A stretch of 64,000 nucleotides of DNA from Pieris napi (taxonomy: Eukaryota; Arthropoda; Insecta; Lepidoptera; Pieridae): positions 694,501-758,500 of the forward strand of contig NC_062244.1 in the NCBI RefSeq assembly GCF_905475465.1, in the 5' to 3' direction. Both the position numbers and the translations under genes were made by a program. Below, piece after piece: positions 1-10,560 of this stretch; position 1 is the first letter of the stretch, and every line of letters starts with the position of its first letter. The notes under the pieces were generated by a model that made no database searches, had not been told where the DNA came from, and saw nothing but the letters and a program-made list of their open reading frames with translations.

Positions 1-38
1 GTGGGGCAGAGGGCATCCTGCGAAGAAAATGCCTGATA
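1..38 (-). mobile_element. RTE-like LINE ORF C-terminus, cut by window edge
   Basis: Read on the minus strand this encodes the residues QDALCP. That resembles the end of the RTE-type reverse transcriptase ORF seen better at 10480-10560 and 42418-42551 (VDALCP, VDSLFP). It is only a scrap at the window edge, so the call rests on one short motif. Confidence 0.35.
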
Positions 39-891
39 GGTCCTGAGCAGCTCTTTTAATTTCACAACTGCCCTTGCTTAGATTCCCGGTCAAAAAGTTG
101 GACAGAAATAAAATAGTGCTAGAAACGCAATGTCGAATTGTGAAGTCAATATAATTAAAATATTTCTCCTAAACGCATTAATTGGACCGCACATGGAAAA
201 TGATTCAAATGTTAATCTATATTATACCTATATAATTATATATGTTGGTTTGCGTACGCTTCAAAAACTCAAAAAGGAGCTGAAATTTTAGCATGATATA
301 TAATCCCCATCAAGGACTGTTTTTATCTATTTTTTTATCATTTTTTTAATAATTTTTTTAGGTTTTTTTATTTTTTCATTTTCCACAAGTATTGCAAACT
401 TAAATGAAATGTTCTTAGTTATGTTTCTCATTTCTCAACCATTCATTCACAATGTGCAACAGCGAAGCGTGGCAGTGAACAGCTAGTAGTTTATATTCTA
501 GCACAATTAAAATACATAATATTCTTTATTAAAATACTTAGACAATCATAATTAACTTGAAAATTCTTTTAACTCTTATTTCAGCTTTATATCTTCCTTA
601 AGACCCGCCTTGAGGCATTAAGCCGATCATTATATTACGCCACCCATTAAGGGCGTGTTCTGATGATGCATTGCCTTGAGTTTCTGTGAATTATCTTTAC
701 AATCGCGCCTTATTTATGATACTCATACAATCTGACATCCATCTCCATCTGTCATAGCGATGAGGATAGAATCTGGTTTAATTCGGTATTCAAATGTTAT
801 TCTTACTCAATATTTCTATTTTTCAAATAGAATTACGAAACTGAAAATATATTGATGGGAATAATAGAACGCGTATTTTTTTATGTAATTA
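39..891. other. unassigned AT-rich sequence
   Basis: No convincing gene or repeat boundary. It contains T-rich runs around 330-375 and moderately unique sequence with frequent stops in all frames. Confidence 0.5.
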
Positions 892-1203
892 CTAGTTGAC
901 ACGGCAAACGTTTTGCCATGTATAATATAGCTAGAAAACCATATTTTTAGTTCAATAAAAATTACTATCTACAATAATAAAAAAATAGGGGTTGATCCTA
1001 CAGGGGTGAAAATTAGGGGTTGTATGTATTTTTGTATGCTGTATCATTAAAAAAAACCCAGTATCACTTAGGGTTTTGAAAAATAGTTAGTAGCCGATTC
1101 TCAGACTCACTGAATATGAATAAAAAGTTTCATAAGAATCGGTTGAGCCGTTTCGGAGGAGTATGGGAACGAACATTGTGACACGAGAATTTTATATGTT
1201 AGA
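892..1203 (-). mobile_element. non-autonomous Helitron, group I
   Basis: On the minus strand the element starts TCTAACATATAAAATTC and ends GTCAACTAG. It is flanked by A on the 5' side and T on the 3' side, the Helitron insertion rule. The subterminal GAAACGGCT(C/T)(A/G)ACCGAT motif and the internal ACCCCTA stretches are shared with 20048-20332, 32948-33257 and 36444-36764. It has no coding capacity and would depend on a Rep/helicase supplied elsewhere. Confidence 0.85.
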
Positions 1204-1589
1204 TGAATAATAACCATTCCTTTTGGAACCGACCATTAAAAATCCGAGAAACAAATAATAATGCTTTGTTCCAGACGAAATCAACATAATATACAAAATG
1301 TTACTATTAATTTTGTTGGTTGCCGCCGTATGTCTCAAAAACAAGTTCTATTTAAGTTAAATTTATTTATTTATTTCGTAATCCTACAGCTAACATAAAT
1401 TATATATAATAACAAACAGTTACACTGAAAATATAATATGAATATAAGATAATATGGAACAACAGTTAGTATAAACAGGGATACACGTAGCATATTTGTA
1501 AATATATCGCTGTTATTAAGTTTGAACCAAGGTTAAAAAAAAAAATTACCAACGCTAATAGCAGCGCTACGTGATGTATGTGCATAAAT
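1204..1589. other. unassigned AT-rich sequence
   Basis: No gene or clear element boundary seen between the Helitron and the LINE tail. Confidence 0.45.
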
Positions 1590-1945
1590 GAGATGAGGTG
1601 ATGTGGGTTCACTCTGCATCTTCTACCGTATTTACCATGGTGAGTGTTCAGAGGAGTTGTTTGGATTAATACCTGCAGCTGATTTTCATCATCGGACGTC
1701 GAGGCAGAAGACGAAATTCCACTACTACACATTCCGTATAACCTCGACGTCCGTCGTTCCGCAACTGCGCGTTTTTAAAGGCACCACTATGTGGAACCAG
1801 CTGCCCACTGAAGTATTTCCGAACCATTTCGACTTAGGGTCCTTAATGAAAAGAGTGTACCAATTCTTAAAAGGCCGGCAACGCCCTCGCCAGCCCATGG
1901 GCGGCGGTATCTGGTCGGTATCAGGTGAGCCTCCTCTCCGTTAGA
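1590..1945 (+). pseudogene. LINE family A (Jockey/CR1-like) ORF2 C-terminus and tail
   Basis: The frame reads SLCIFYRIYHGECSEELFGL, then HHRTSRQKTKF, then MWNQLPTEVFP and LKGRQR, the C-terminal end downstream of the reverse transcriptase domain in a LINE family with about a dozen copies here. Between HHRTSRQ and MWNQ the reading shifts: residues RITSTSVV are the alternate frame of the usual YHLDVRRS, so a frameshift is present. The tail GGGCGGCGGTAT(C)...GTGAGCCTCCT follows but is truncated before any poly(A). It is a dead 5'-truncated copy with no promoter. Confidence 0.85.
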
Positions 1946-2405
1946 TTTACTATTTTCAAGACAATCGTTTTTCAACTAACCAACGACGAATAATATAAGG
2001 AAAGTTTAAACTAAATTGGTAATCTATTCGGACTGTTTCAATGAATTTCTTTATTCAAGATAATGGCCAGCCTTCTGTTTATGGCCCACGCTGTTGATTG
2101 TATAACAGCCAAAGCTATACGCCAGTTTCCTACATTTCAGAACTCTTGTAATAGAAAAATCCTTTTTTGAACTACCTCAGGGTTTGGAGTCAAAAGAAAT
2201 CATGTTTATTAAAAAGAATGTGATAAAAAATTCTAGGTCGACTGTATACACAATAACGCGTGTTCATTTACATGACGCTGAGTGAATTACATAATGCACC
2301 CATCGTGTTAACATCATGCTAGAGTCCCGTGGTTGTTGTAAGAACGCGAACAAAAATAGGAAAATTTCATTTGGAAAACTATTATAAGTAAAAATAAACG
2401 TTCAC
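1946..2405. other. unassigned sequence before the foldback element
   Basis: No supported gene. It is ordinary AT-rich DNA leading to the TGTTCT target duplication. Confidence 0.45.
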
Positions 2406-2411
2406 TGTTCT
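2406..2411. repeat. target-site duplication TGTTCT (left)
   Basis: TGTTCT immediately precedes the GCCCTGCGATTCTG tip at 2412 and recurs immediately after the mirrored tip at 9575-9580. The match supports one insertion event for the whole 2412-9574 unit. Confidence 0.75.
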
Positions 2412-2730
2412 GCCCTGCGATTCTGTAACTCACTGTTAATCCGTGAGTCCACTACGCAGTAACAGCGCTCCCTTCGTCACTGACGTAATTTTTGGAATCT
2501 CATGGTATTCTGTTAAGAAATTTTACATTACGTCTTGATAAGTGGAGGCAGGTAACCTAGTAAGTTGTTGTCTATTAATATCGTGACAATTGACTCATTT
2601 TATTTTATAAAAAGAGTAAATTGTCAAAATTTTCAGCATACATAAACAAAATATTTTTAATAAAACAAAATAGAGAACAAAATGGTCGACGTTTGAAATA
2701 AAACTAATAATATTAAAAAAAAGATAAACT
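2412..2730 (+). repeat. unit A: tip-bearing subrepeat outside the left arm
   Basis: This block starts with the element tip, then carries sequence found again inside the loop: 2440-2730 is repeated inverted at about 6056-6325, and 2600-2730 is repeated directly at 6331-6445. It is present only on the left outside of the arms, so the element is not symmetrical. Motifs such as GGTATTCTGTTAA recur here and in the arms. Confidence 0.75.
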
Positions 2731-5700
2731 GCCCTGCGATTCTGTAACTCGCTTCACACACTCTCAGCGCTGAGTTTTGCTGTCAAATCGTTCGTTTCGG
2801 TGTCATGTTACAATTTGGTATTCTGTTAAACAATAACCGCGACAAAAGCGCCGCTCAAATAAGATTGTTCACATTTGGAACTAAAATTTGGCACTGCTAC
2901 ACTTACGCTCCAAAATTGTTGGTATTTGGTATTCTGATACATACCATTTGACATCTCATCTCATTTAAATGTACATTTTGTACGTCAAATTAAAAGTTGC
3001 TCGTCCCTCGCTGAAATCGTCATTTACCAGTGAGTTAGCCATTTTTAGCGAAGTTAAAACTTGTTTTATGTGAAAATATTCTAACATAGGACAATCTATA
3101 TGTATCTTGGGGTAAGTTTATAAAATAATATTTATCAATACAGCATTATTTTACGAAAAAAATTATATATATAAACATTAAGCTTCGTGAAATTGAACTT
3201 TGTTATTGTTACAGAAGGCCCGTTTCCACTTTTAAAGTTTAAACCTCTATTTCAAGAAATAAATGATGTAATCCATTAAAAAATACTTAATATAATATCT
3301 ATAGATGGCGAAGAAAATGTAGGCACGAAACGACCAATTGGTTTCTCGGCGTTGGTTATTATCGCTTTTTTCCAATACTCAAGAAATTATATGGTATTGA
3401 CGAAACCTAGAACATATGCTGCTGAGATGAACGAAGAGTCTAGTAAATACTAAATAGATGATCTAAGGTAAACATTTTGATTACTTTAGCATTAAAAATA
3501 TAATTTTTATCCAAGAACCAATTTTTCGATGCAGTCTTGATCATGTCTTGTCTCCAGCAGAGATAAGTCGAACAAAAAACGATAAATAAGATAGGTAAAT
3601 ATTGTAATATATTTGTATTTTTCTACTATACTAAAATTATAAATCTAATAATTTCAGAGATCCCCAAATGTTCAAAATTCCTGATAGAAAAATACATTCT
3701 GCCTTTGAAGAAGAAGAATATTACATGTGTATCATACAACAAGGCCCCTGGATATAAAAAGACACAATAGTGCAGACATTTTCAAATTATTGAATTTCGA
3801 CTATCCTTCAATTTATAATAAATGATAACACAGTACAATTTCGGTTCCTATATTTTTATAAAATATATTGATATAACATTAAGGTTTTGGATAAAAACAT
3901 TATTCTGCTTTACACAAGTATGAAATACCATCATTACATACATGATGGTTTAAGTACTTATTAAGCTTTTTTAAATTTATCGTTCATAACTATTACTTTT
4001 TACAAACTAATTAGAAAATATATTAAAATAAATATATTTATCTACAAAATAAAGTAGATGTTATTGATTAGCTCTATGTGAGGCTGTGTTTTAATTAGTT
4101 TTTATTATACTTAAGTTTGTTTTACTGAAAGTTATTTTGTAGTGTGTTAAAAGTTTACTATAATCATTAAATTAAATGTTTAAAGTTATTATATTGTTCT
4201 TTTATTCACCTATAAAGTAACATGGCTTATATATTTTTCATTTCGGCTTAGCTATGTATTTAACTCGGTTACTACGTTTTCTATAGGCAGTCATTAAATA
4301 AGTGGTAGATTTAATTAATCATTTTATTAATATAATATTATTAGATACAAAAAAAAATATTATGAAGTACACAATTATCTTAAACACGGTAATACAATTT
4401 TTCATATAAAAATCATAGTTGTCCAAACTGCATTCAAAATAGATAAGTGGTCTCGGTTTAATATCTCTTCTTAACATTTCAATAATTGGTCATTTTCTTC
4501 CTCATTCTTGACAACTACCACTGATGGCTGTAATACAATGATTATCTCTTAAAATTGTAAATAGGAAAATGTGGTAGGTCACTGTACTGACACAATAATA
4601 TTGCATAGCAATTTAATTATTGTAAAGTTAAGGTAAATAATAAAAAAACTTGCATAAAACACACAAAAACTTATATATGGGATATCTTTGTATTTCTAAG
4701 TAAAGTATCTTAAAAACATGTTTGATAATATTATAACTAAGCCAAATATTATTAAAAGTTTTATGGTAACAAGGCTTAGTAATTTTAGCACAGTATTTGA
4801 TTCAGTACTATGAATAAAAAAAATCTTGAGCAAACCTATATTTAGACTCAAAAATCCAAATCCAAGTATGTACTTTAAAAACAATTATTTATTAATGAAA
4901 CAAATCCAAGACCCATAAAGGGTATGTTTAGTTTTAAAGTGTAGTCAGCAGCAATAACTATCTTTTGATTGCTTCATTAAATAAGTTATGGCAATGTTGT
5001 TTCCAACATTTAAAATTAACGTTGATCACTTGAAATGGTATGAATTTGAGCAATTGAAAGCTTATATATTTGATCCAACATACCTAACATGATTATTTAT
5101 ACTTGTATTCTGAAATCTGAACAATTAAATTAAATTCAACTTGATCAGTTAAAATTAATACTTCTTATATTTCATGAATGGAATTTGAAGTTAGGAAACC
5201 TAAAAATATTTTTTTATTTGACATTTTTAACCAACAATTTCATTATTCTTTACAATGTCGCTTCGATCTAACCTATTACATTTGACTTCAAATTTGCCAT
5301 CAAACAAACAAACTTTGTTAACTGTTTTACTAGTCACTACTTATTCCTATTTATTTACTATGATAGTTATTATATTTCTAAAATAGTTTTAATAGAATTC
5401 AGTTTTTATGAGTGTTAGTAAAAACATAGGTAATATTGTTGTTGTGTTTTTGACCTCTGAATCACTTAAAAAGGTTGCAATAGTAGTTTCATGGCATCTA
5501 AAAAGTACCAACACTTGCACTTACACAAATGAATAAATATATAAACACTAATTTTTCTTCTTTATAGATAGGTACCCTTTTATTTTATAATTACTCAACA
5601 AAATATTATATGAAAACATTGGTATTAACCTTGGTTACCTTTAGTAACATTTTGAAAATTTAAAACACCTATCCATCCTGTTTACTTTGAATCCGTAGCC

Positions 5701-5845
5701 CATTTGCTGAGAGAATCACTTTTAGCGTGACATCATCTTTTATCTTTTTGTTAAGATAATATTCTTAAATTTTTTACAATATATCCAGATGTTAGGTATC
5801 CCTTGTTTCGTGCTGAAACATAATTAATATTTTTAAGTTTCTGTC
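2731..5845. repeat. left arm of the foldback element
   Basis: Reverse complement of 6446-9574. By eye most of the arm matches base for base, for example around 3241-3300 and 5281-5340. The outer 330 bases differ from the right arm by about six substitutions and two or three indels. Two open fragments on the plus strand (3286-3453 and 3659-3757) are preceded or followed by splice-like sites, but neither has a complete gene structure. An identical 62-codon frame in both arms is rich in hydrophobic residues, as expected from T-rich DNA, and is not called as a gene. Confidence 0.85.
3659..3757 (+). pseudogene. open fragment behind an acceptor-like site in the arm
   Basis: After TTTCAG at 3652-3657 the frame starting GAT CCC CAA ATG runs 32 codons to TAA, including the acidic patch FEEEEYY and the end GPWI. 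The same frame exists on the minus strand of the right arm. I do not recognise the peptide. It may be a terminal exon remnant of the element's own gene, or chance. Confidence 0.3.
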
Positions 5846-6039
5846 GCTCATATACACCACGGCTGGTCAGTTGTCGGGTAAATACGAAATATAAACTCTT
5901 AATTGGAAGTTATAAACAAAATACGTAACTTACGATTGACTAATAAATAAACTCACTACTTACCTTTAAGCGGCCCCATTGCCAGATGGGTTTTAATAAT
6001 TTTCCTCGCTATTCTATTATTTTCCATCAGATAAATCAT
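5753..6039 (-). pseudogene. possible two-exon small ORF in the loop
   Basis: On the minus strand an ATG at 6039-6037 opens a 25-codon frame (it includes MENNRIARK and THLAMGPLK) ending at a good donor, AAAG|GTAAGT, at 5964/5963. About 151 bases on, ATGTTTCAG|CACG gives an acceptor at 5813/5812 just inside the left arm, and the frame would continue about 20 codons (GYLTSGYIVKNL) to a stop. Only the left half keeps both pieces, because the right arm is preceded by a copy of unit A instead. The peptide is not recognised. It could be a relic of the element's coding gene or captured host sequence. Confidence 0.3.
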
Positions 6040-6445
6040 TTTTGAGATATTTTCACGGTTTATCTTTTTTTTAAATTCAAACGTCGACCTTTTTGTTTTA
6101 TTAAAAATATTTTGTTTATGTATGATGAAAATTTTGACAATTAACTCTTTTTATAAAATAAAATGAGTCAATTGTCACGATATTAATAGACAACAACTCA
6201 CTAGGTTACCTCCCTCCACTTATCAAGACGTAATGTAAAATTTATTAACAGAATACCATGAGATTCCAAAAATTACGTCAGTGACGAAGGGAGCGCTGTT
6301 ACTGCGTAGTGGACTCACGGAATAACTATTATTTTATAAAAAGAGTTAATTGTCAAAATTTTCATCATACATAAACAAAATATTTTTAATAAAACAAAAT
6401 GGTCGACGTTTGAATTAAAAAAAATATTAAAAAAAAAGATAAACC
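5846..6445. repeat. loop between the foldback arms
   Basis: Bases 5846-6055 are single-copy. About 6056-6325 is unit A inverted, and 6331-6445 is the last part of unit A in direct orientation, so the loop is itself a smaller hairpin whose roughly 115-base ends pair. The palindrome is therefore nested. Confidence 0.75.
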
Positions 6446-9400
6446 GACAGAAACTTAAAAATATTAATTATGTTTCAGCACGAAACAAGGGATACCTAAC
6501 ATCTGGATATATTGTAAAAAATTTAAGAATATTATCTTAACAAAAAGATAAAAGATGATGTCACGCTAAAAGTGATTCTCTCAGCAAATGGGCTACGGAT
6601 TCAAAGTAAACAGGATGGATAGGTGTTTTAAATTTTCAAAATGTTACTAAAGGTAACCAAGGTTAATACCAATGTTTTCATATAATATTTTGTTGAGTAA
6701 TTATAAAATAAAAGGGTACCTATCTATAAAGAAGAAAAATTAGTGTTTATATATTTATTCATTTGTGTAAGTGCAAGTGTTGGTACTTTTTAGATGCCAT
6801 GAAACTACTATTGCAACCTTTTTAAGTGATTCAGAGGTCAAACACACAACAACAATATTACCTATGTTTTTACTAACACTCATAAAAACTGAATTCTATT
6901 AAAACTATTTTAGAAATATAATAACTATCATAGTAAATAAATAGGAATAAGTAGTGACTAGTAAAACAGTTAACAAAGTTTGTTTGTTTGATGGCAAATT
7001 TGAAGTCAAATGTAATAGGTTAAATCGAAGCGACATTGTAAAGAATAATGAAATTGTTGGTTAAAAATGTCAAATAAAAAAATATTTTTAGGTTTCCTAA
7101 CTTCAAATTCCATTCATGAAATATAAGAAGTATTAATTTTAACTGATCAAGTTGAATTTAATTTAATTGTTCAGATTTCAGAATACAAGTATAAATAATC
7201 ATGTTAGGTATGTTGGATCAAATATATAAGCTTTCAATTGCTCAAATTCATACCATTTCAAGTGATCAACGTTAATTTTAAATGTTGGAAACAACATTGC
7301 CATAACTTATTTAATGAAGCAATCAAAAGATAGTTATTGCTGCTGACTACACTTTAAAACTAAACATACCCTTTATGGGTCTTGGATTTGTTTCATTAAT
7401 AAATAATTGTTTTTAAAGTACATACTTGGATTTGGATTTTTGAGTCTAAATATAGGTTTGCTCAAGATTTTTTTTATTCATAGTACTGAATCAAATACTG
7501 TGCTAAAATTACTAAGCCTTGTTACCATAAAACTTTTAATAATATTTGGCTTAGTTATAATATTATCAAACATGTTTTTAAGATACTTTACTTAGAAATA
7601 CAAAGATATCCCATATATAAGTTTTTGTGTGTTTTATGCAAGTTTTTTTATTATTTACCTTAACTTTACAATAATTAAATTGCTATGCAATATTATTGTG
7701 TCAGTACAGTGACCTACCACATTTTCCTATTTACAATTTTAAGAGATAATCATTGTATTACAGCCATCAGTGGTAGTTGTCAAGAATGAGGAAGAAAATG
7801 ACCAATTATTGAAATGTTAAGAAGAGATATTAAACCGAGACCACTTATCTATTTTGAATGCAGTTTGGACAACTATGATTTTTATATGAAAAATTGTATT
7901 ACCGTGTTTAAGATAATTGTGTACTTCATAATATTTTTTTTTGTATCTAATAATATTATATTAATAAAATGATTAATTAAATCTACCACTTATTTAATGA
8001 CTGCCTATAGAAAACGTAGTAACCGAGTTAAATACATAGCTAAGCCGAAATGAAAAATATATAAGCCATGTTACTTTATAGGTGAATAAAAGAACAATAT
8101 AATAACTTTAAACATTTAATTTAATGATTATAGTAAACTTTTAACACACTACAAAATAACTTTCAGTAAAACAAACTTAAGTATAATAAAAACTAATTAA
8201 AACACAGCCTCACATAGAGCTAATCAATAACATCTACTTTATTTTGTAGATAAATATATTTATTTTAATATATTTTCTAATTAGTTTGTAAAAAGTAATA
8301 GTTATGAACGATAAATTTAAAAAAGCTTAATAAGTACTTAAACCATCATGTATGTAATGATGGTATTTCATACTTGTGTAAAGCAGAATAATGTTTTTAT
8401 CCAAAACCTTAATGTTATATCAATATATTTTATAAAAATATAGGAACCGAAATTGTACTGTGTTATCATTTATTATAAATTGAAGGATAGTCGAAATTCA
8501 ATAATTTGAAAATGTCTGCACTATTGTGTCTTTTTATATCCAGGGGCCTTGTTGTATGATACACATGTAATATTCTTCTTCTTCAAAGGCAGAATGTATT
8601 TTTCTATCAGGAATTTTGAACATTTGGGGATCTCTGAAATTATTAGATTTATAATTTTAGTATAGTAGAAAAATACAAATATATTACAATATTTACCTAT
8701 CTTATTTATCGTTTTTTGTTCGACTTATCTCTGCTGGAGACAAGACATGATCAAGACTGCATCGAAAAATTGGTTCTTGGATAAAAATTATATTTTTAAT
8801 GCTAAAGTAATCAAAATGTTTACCTTAGATCATCTATTTAGTATTTACTAGACTCTTCGTTCATCTCAGCAGCATATGTTCTAGGTTTCGTCAATACCAT
8901 ATAATTTCTTGAGTATTGGAAAAAAGCGATAATAACCAACGCCGAGAAACCAATTGGTCGTTTCGTGCCTACATTTTCTTCGCCATCTATAGATATTATA
9001 TTAAGTATTTTTTAATGGATTACATCATTTATTTCTTGAAATAGAGGTTTAAACTTTAAAAGTGGAAACGGGCCTTCTGTAACAATAACAAAGTTCAATT
9101 TCACGAAGCTTAATGTTTATATATATAATTTTTTTCGTAAAATAATGCTGTATTGATAAATATTATTTTATAAACTTACCCCAAGATACATATAGATTGT
9201 CCTATGTTAGAATATTTTCACATAAAACAAGTTTTAACTTCGCTAAAAATGGCTAACTCACTGGTAATTGGTAAATGACGATTTCAGCGAGGGAAGAGCA
9301 ACTTTTAATTTGTCAATTGTCGTACAAAATGTACATTTAAGTGAGATGAGATGTCAAATGGTATGTATCAGAATACCAAATACCAACAATTTTGGAGCGT

Positions 9401-9574
9401 AAGTGTAGCAGTGCCAAATTTTAGTTCCAAATGTTAACAATCTCATTTGAGCGGCGCTTTTGTCGCGGTTATTGTTTAACAGAATACCAAATTGTAACAT
9501 GACACCGAAACGAACGATTTGACAGCAAAAATCAGCGCTGAGGGTGTGTGAAGTGAGTTACAGAATCGCAGGGC
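6446..9574. repeat. right arm of the foldback element
   Basis: Mirror of 2731-5845, ending with the inverted tip GAGTTACAGAATCGCAGGGC. Relative to the left arm it carries a few small insertions near the outer end, one of them a short duplication of ATTACCA-type sequence about 300 bases from the tip. Confidence 0.85.
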
Positions 9575-9580
9575 TGTTCT
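9575..9580. repeat. target-site duplication TGTTCT (right)
   Basis: Exact copy of 2406-2411, directly adjoining the right tip of the foldback element. Confidence 0.75.
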
Positions 9581-9667
9581 AATCGTTTTTCTTAACTTAA
9601 CCTATATTAGTGTCTTGGTAAAATCATTCTACTTGCCAGAAAATCCTTTAAATGCTATTGTTGTTTT

Positions 9668-9775
9668 TTTTATAGCAAACGGGCAGGAGGCTCACCTGAC
9701 GTTAAGTGATACCGCCGCCCATGGACTCTCTCAATGCCAGAGGGCTCGCAAGTGCGTTGCCGGCCTTTGCATATT
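9668..9775 (-). mobile_element. LINE family A 3' tail
   Basis: On the minus strand: AAAGGCCGGCAACGCACTTG, then CTCTGGCATTGAGAGAGTCC, then the GGCGGCGGTATCACTTAACG stretch and AGGTGAGCCTCCTGCCCGTTT. This is the 3' end shared by all family A copies. It is about 100 bases long, so extremely 5'-truncated. Confidence 0.85.
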
Positions 9776-9840
9776 CTTAGTTGTAATAAAATATGTTATA
9801 CGATTTTTATAGTCTTCTTCTAGATCTTAGAGAAGATCTT

Positions 9841-9990
9841 TAATGAGCAACCTTAGGAGCGCTGGAGAGAAACCCCGATTAGTACTTAAGTGACGCTAGT
9901 GGTAATGGATAGGCCATACACTCCGAAGAGATTATTATATCCCCAAGCAGGCGCTTGATTGAAACCAGCAAGGAAAGCGGAAGCGTGGCA
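9841..9990 (+). pseudogene. RTE-type LINE ORF fragment, 5' part
   Basis: The decayed frame preserves the region just upstream of the RTE ORF terminus: a degenerate equivalent of WIGHTLR, then the QALD.N(P/Q).GKRKRG segment (bases GCGCTTGATTGAAACCAGCA onward), with in-frame stops. The matching intact-frame version lies on the minus strand at 42418-43205. It appears cut at about 9991 by a different LINE tail, its downstream end reappearing at 10480. Confidence 0.65.
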
Positions 9991-10441
9991 TCTCTTTAAA
10001 CAGATTCAAAACACATATCAAAAAAACCTTAATGTGTAAAGGTTACTACACAGTCAATGACTACCTGGAAGATAAAAACGCTTGGCAATAGTTCTAATTA
10101 TATTCTTATAATTTGATTTGTTATCTTTGAAGTGTTATGAATATGTGTGTAATGGTGAATGTGGTAAATCACAGAACAGATTTTTTATTTATTTTTTACT
10201 TATGTAACTTTAATGACGTTGTGGTTTATGACATTTTCCTTTGAATAATTGTAATGTAAAGGGAGGGCAAAACTTGCTGAGTTTCTTGCCCGTTCTTCTC
10301 AGAACAAGGCCTCCTGGTAGTTTTGCGAACGGATGGCGTAGTCTTGCTCTTTCGTGAATTTTGTAAACGTTGTTGACATTCATAACCATGCTCTAAGAAG
10401 CATCTAAATTGAATAAACGTATTTTGATTTTGATTTGATTT
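9991..10441 (+). pseudogene. LINE family B C-terminus and 3'UTR, nested in RTE remnant
   Basis: From 9993 the frame reads SLNRFKTHIKKTL, then GYYTVNDYLEDKNAWQ and a stop at about 10090. This is the terminal peptide of a second LINE group (compare KFEDYLNDPNPWD at 24100 and KVNDYLVDKRAWD at 60125). The 3'UTR includes CTTGCCCGTTCTTCTCAGAA and ends in TTTTGATT repeats. It lies between two pieces of an RTE ORF, implying insertion into it; I could not define a clean target duplication. Confidence 0.75.
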
Positions 10442-10479
10442 CAAGCAAACCAACCAACCAGCAAATGTACGACACATTT

Positions 10480-10560
10480 GCAGATGAGGCTAGGAGGCTC
10501 AAGACCGAACGCGATGAAGACTCACTGTGGACGCCCTCTGCCCCATCTAGGGGTTATACT
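10480..10560 (+). pseudogene. RTE-type LINE ORF end, 3' part
   Basis: In one frame GAGGCTCAAGACCGAACGCG reads EAQDRTR, then a stop, then RLTVDALCPI and the terminal stop. This corresponds to the extreme C-terminus of the RTE ORF, and the same bases recur on the minus strand at 42418-42480. Downstream, a short motif with TTCACTAGTTCAAATGG at about 10578 recurs at 38158 and may be 3'UTR. Confidence 0.65.

Larger units (their letters stand above)
2412..9574. mobile_element. 7.16 kb foldback (giant inverted-repeat) transposon
   Basis: Both ends carry the 20-bp tip GCCCTGCGATTCTGTAACTC in inverted orientation, and the unit is flanked by TGTTCT on each side. In order: an outer unit A (2412-2730), left arm (2731-5845), loop (5846-6445), right arm (6446-9574). 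Unit A ends against a second copy of the tip at 2731. The arms are near-identical inverted copies of about 3.1 kb. No transposase with a recognisable catalytic motif is visible. The 6-bp duplication and foldback architecture resemble foldback/hAT-like or other cut-and-paste DNA elements, but I cannot assign a superfamily. An assembly fold-back is an alternative, though the duplicated target, diverged tips and asymmetric outer unit argue against it. Confidence 0.8.

Noticed and set aside
3286..3453. Faint resemblance of an arm fragment to a ribosomal protein (L32-type) segment
   Set aside because: Only scattered positions match from memory, and the alignment needs gaps in every stretch. Not enough to claim a processed pseudogene.
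4696..4884. 62-codon frame present identically at 4696-4884 (minus) and 7407-7595 (plus), hydrophobic with two membrane-like stretches
   Set aside because: The duplication is a by-product of the palindrome. T-rich DNA gives hydrophobic frames by chance, and no start context, splice site or relative supports it.
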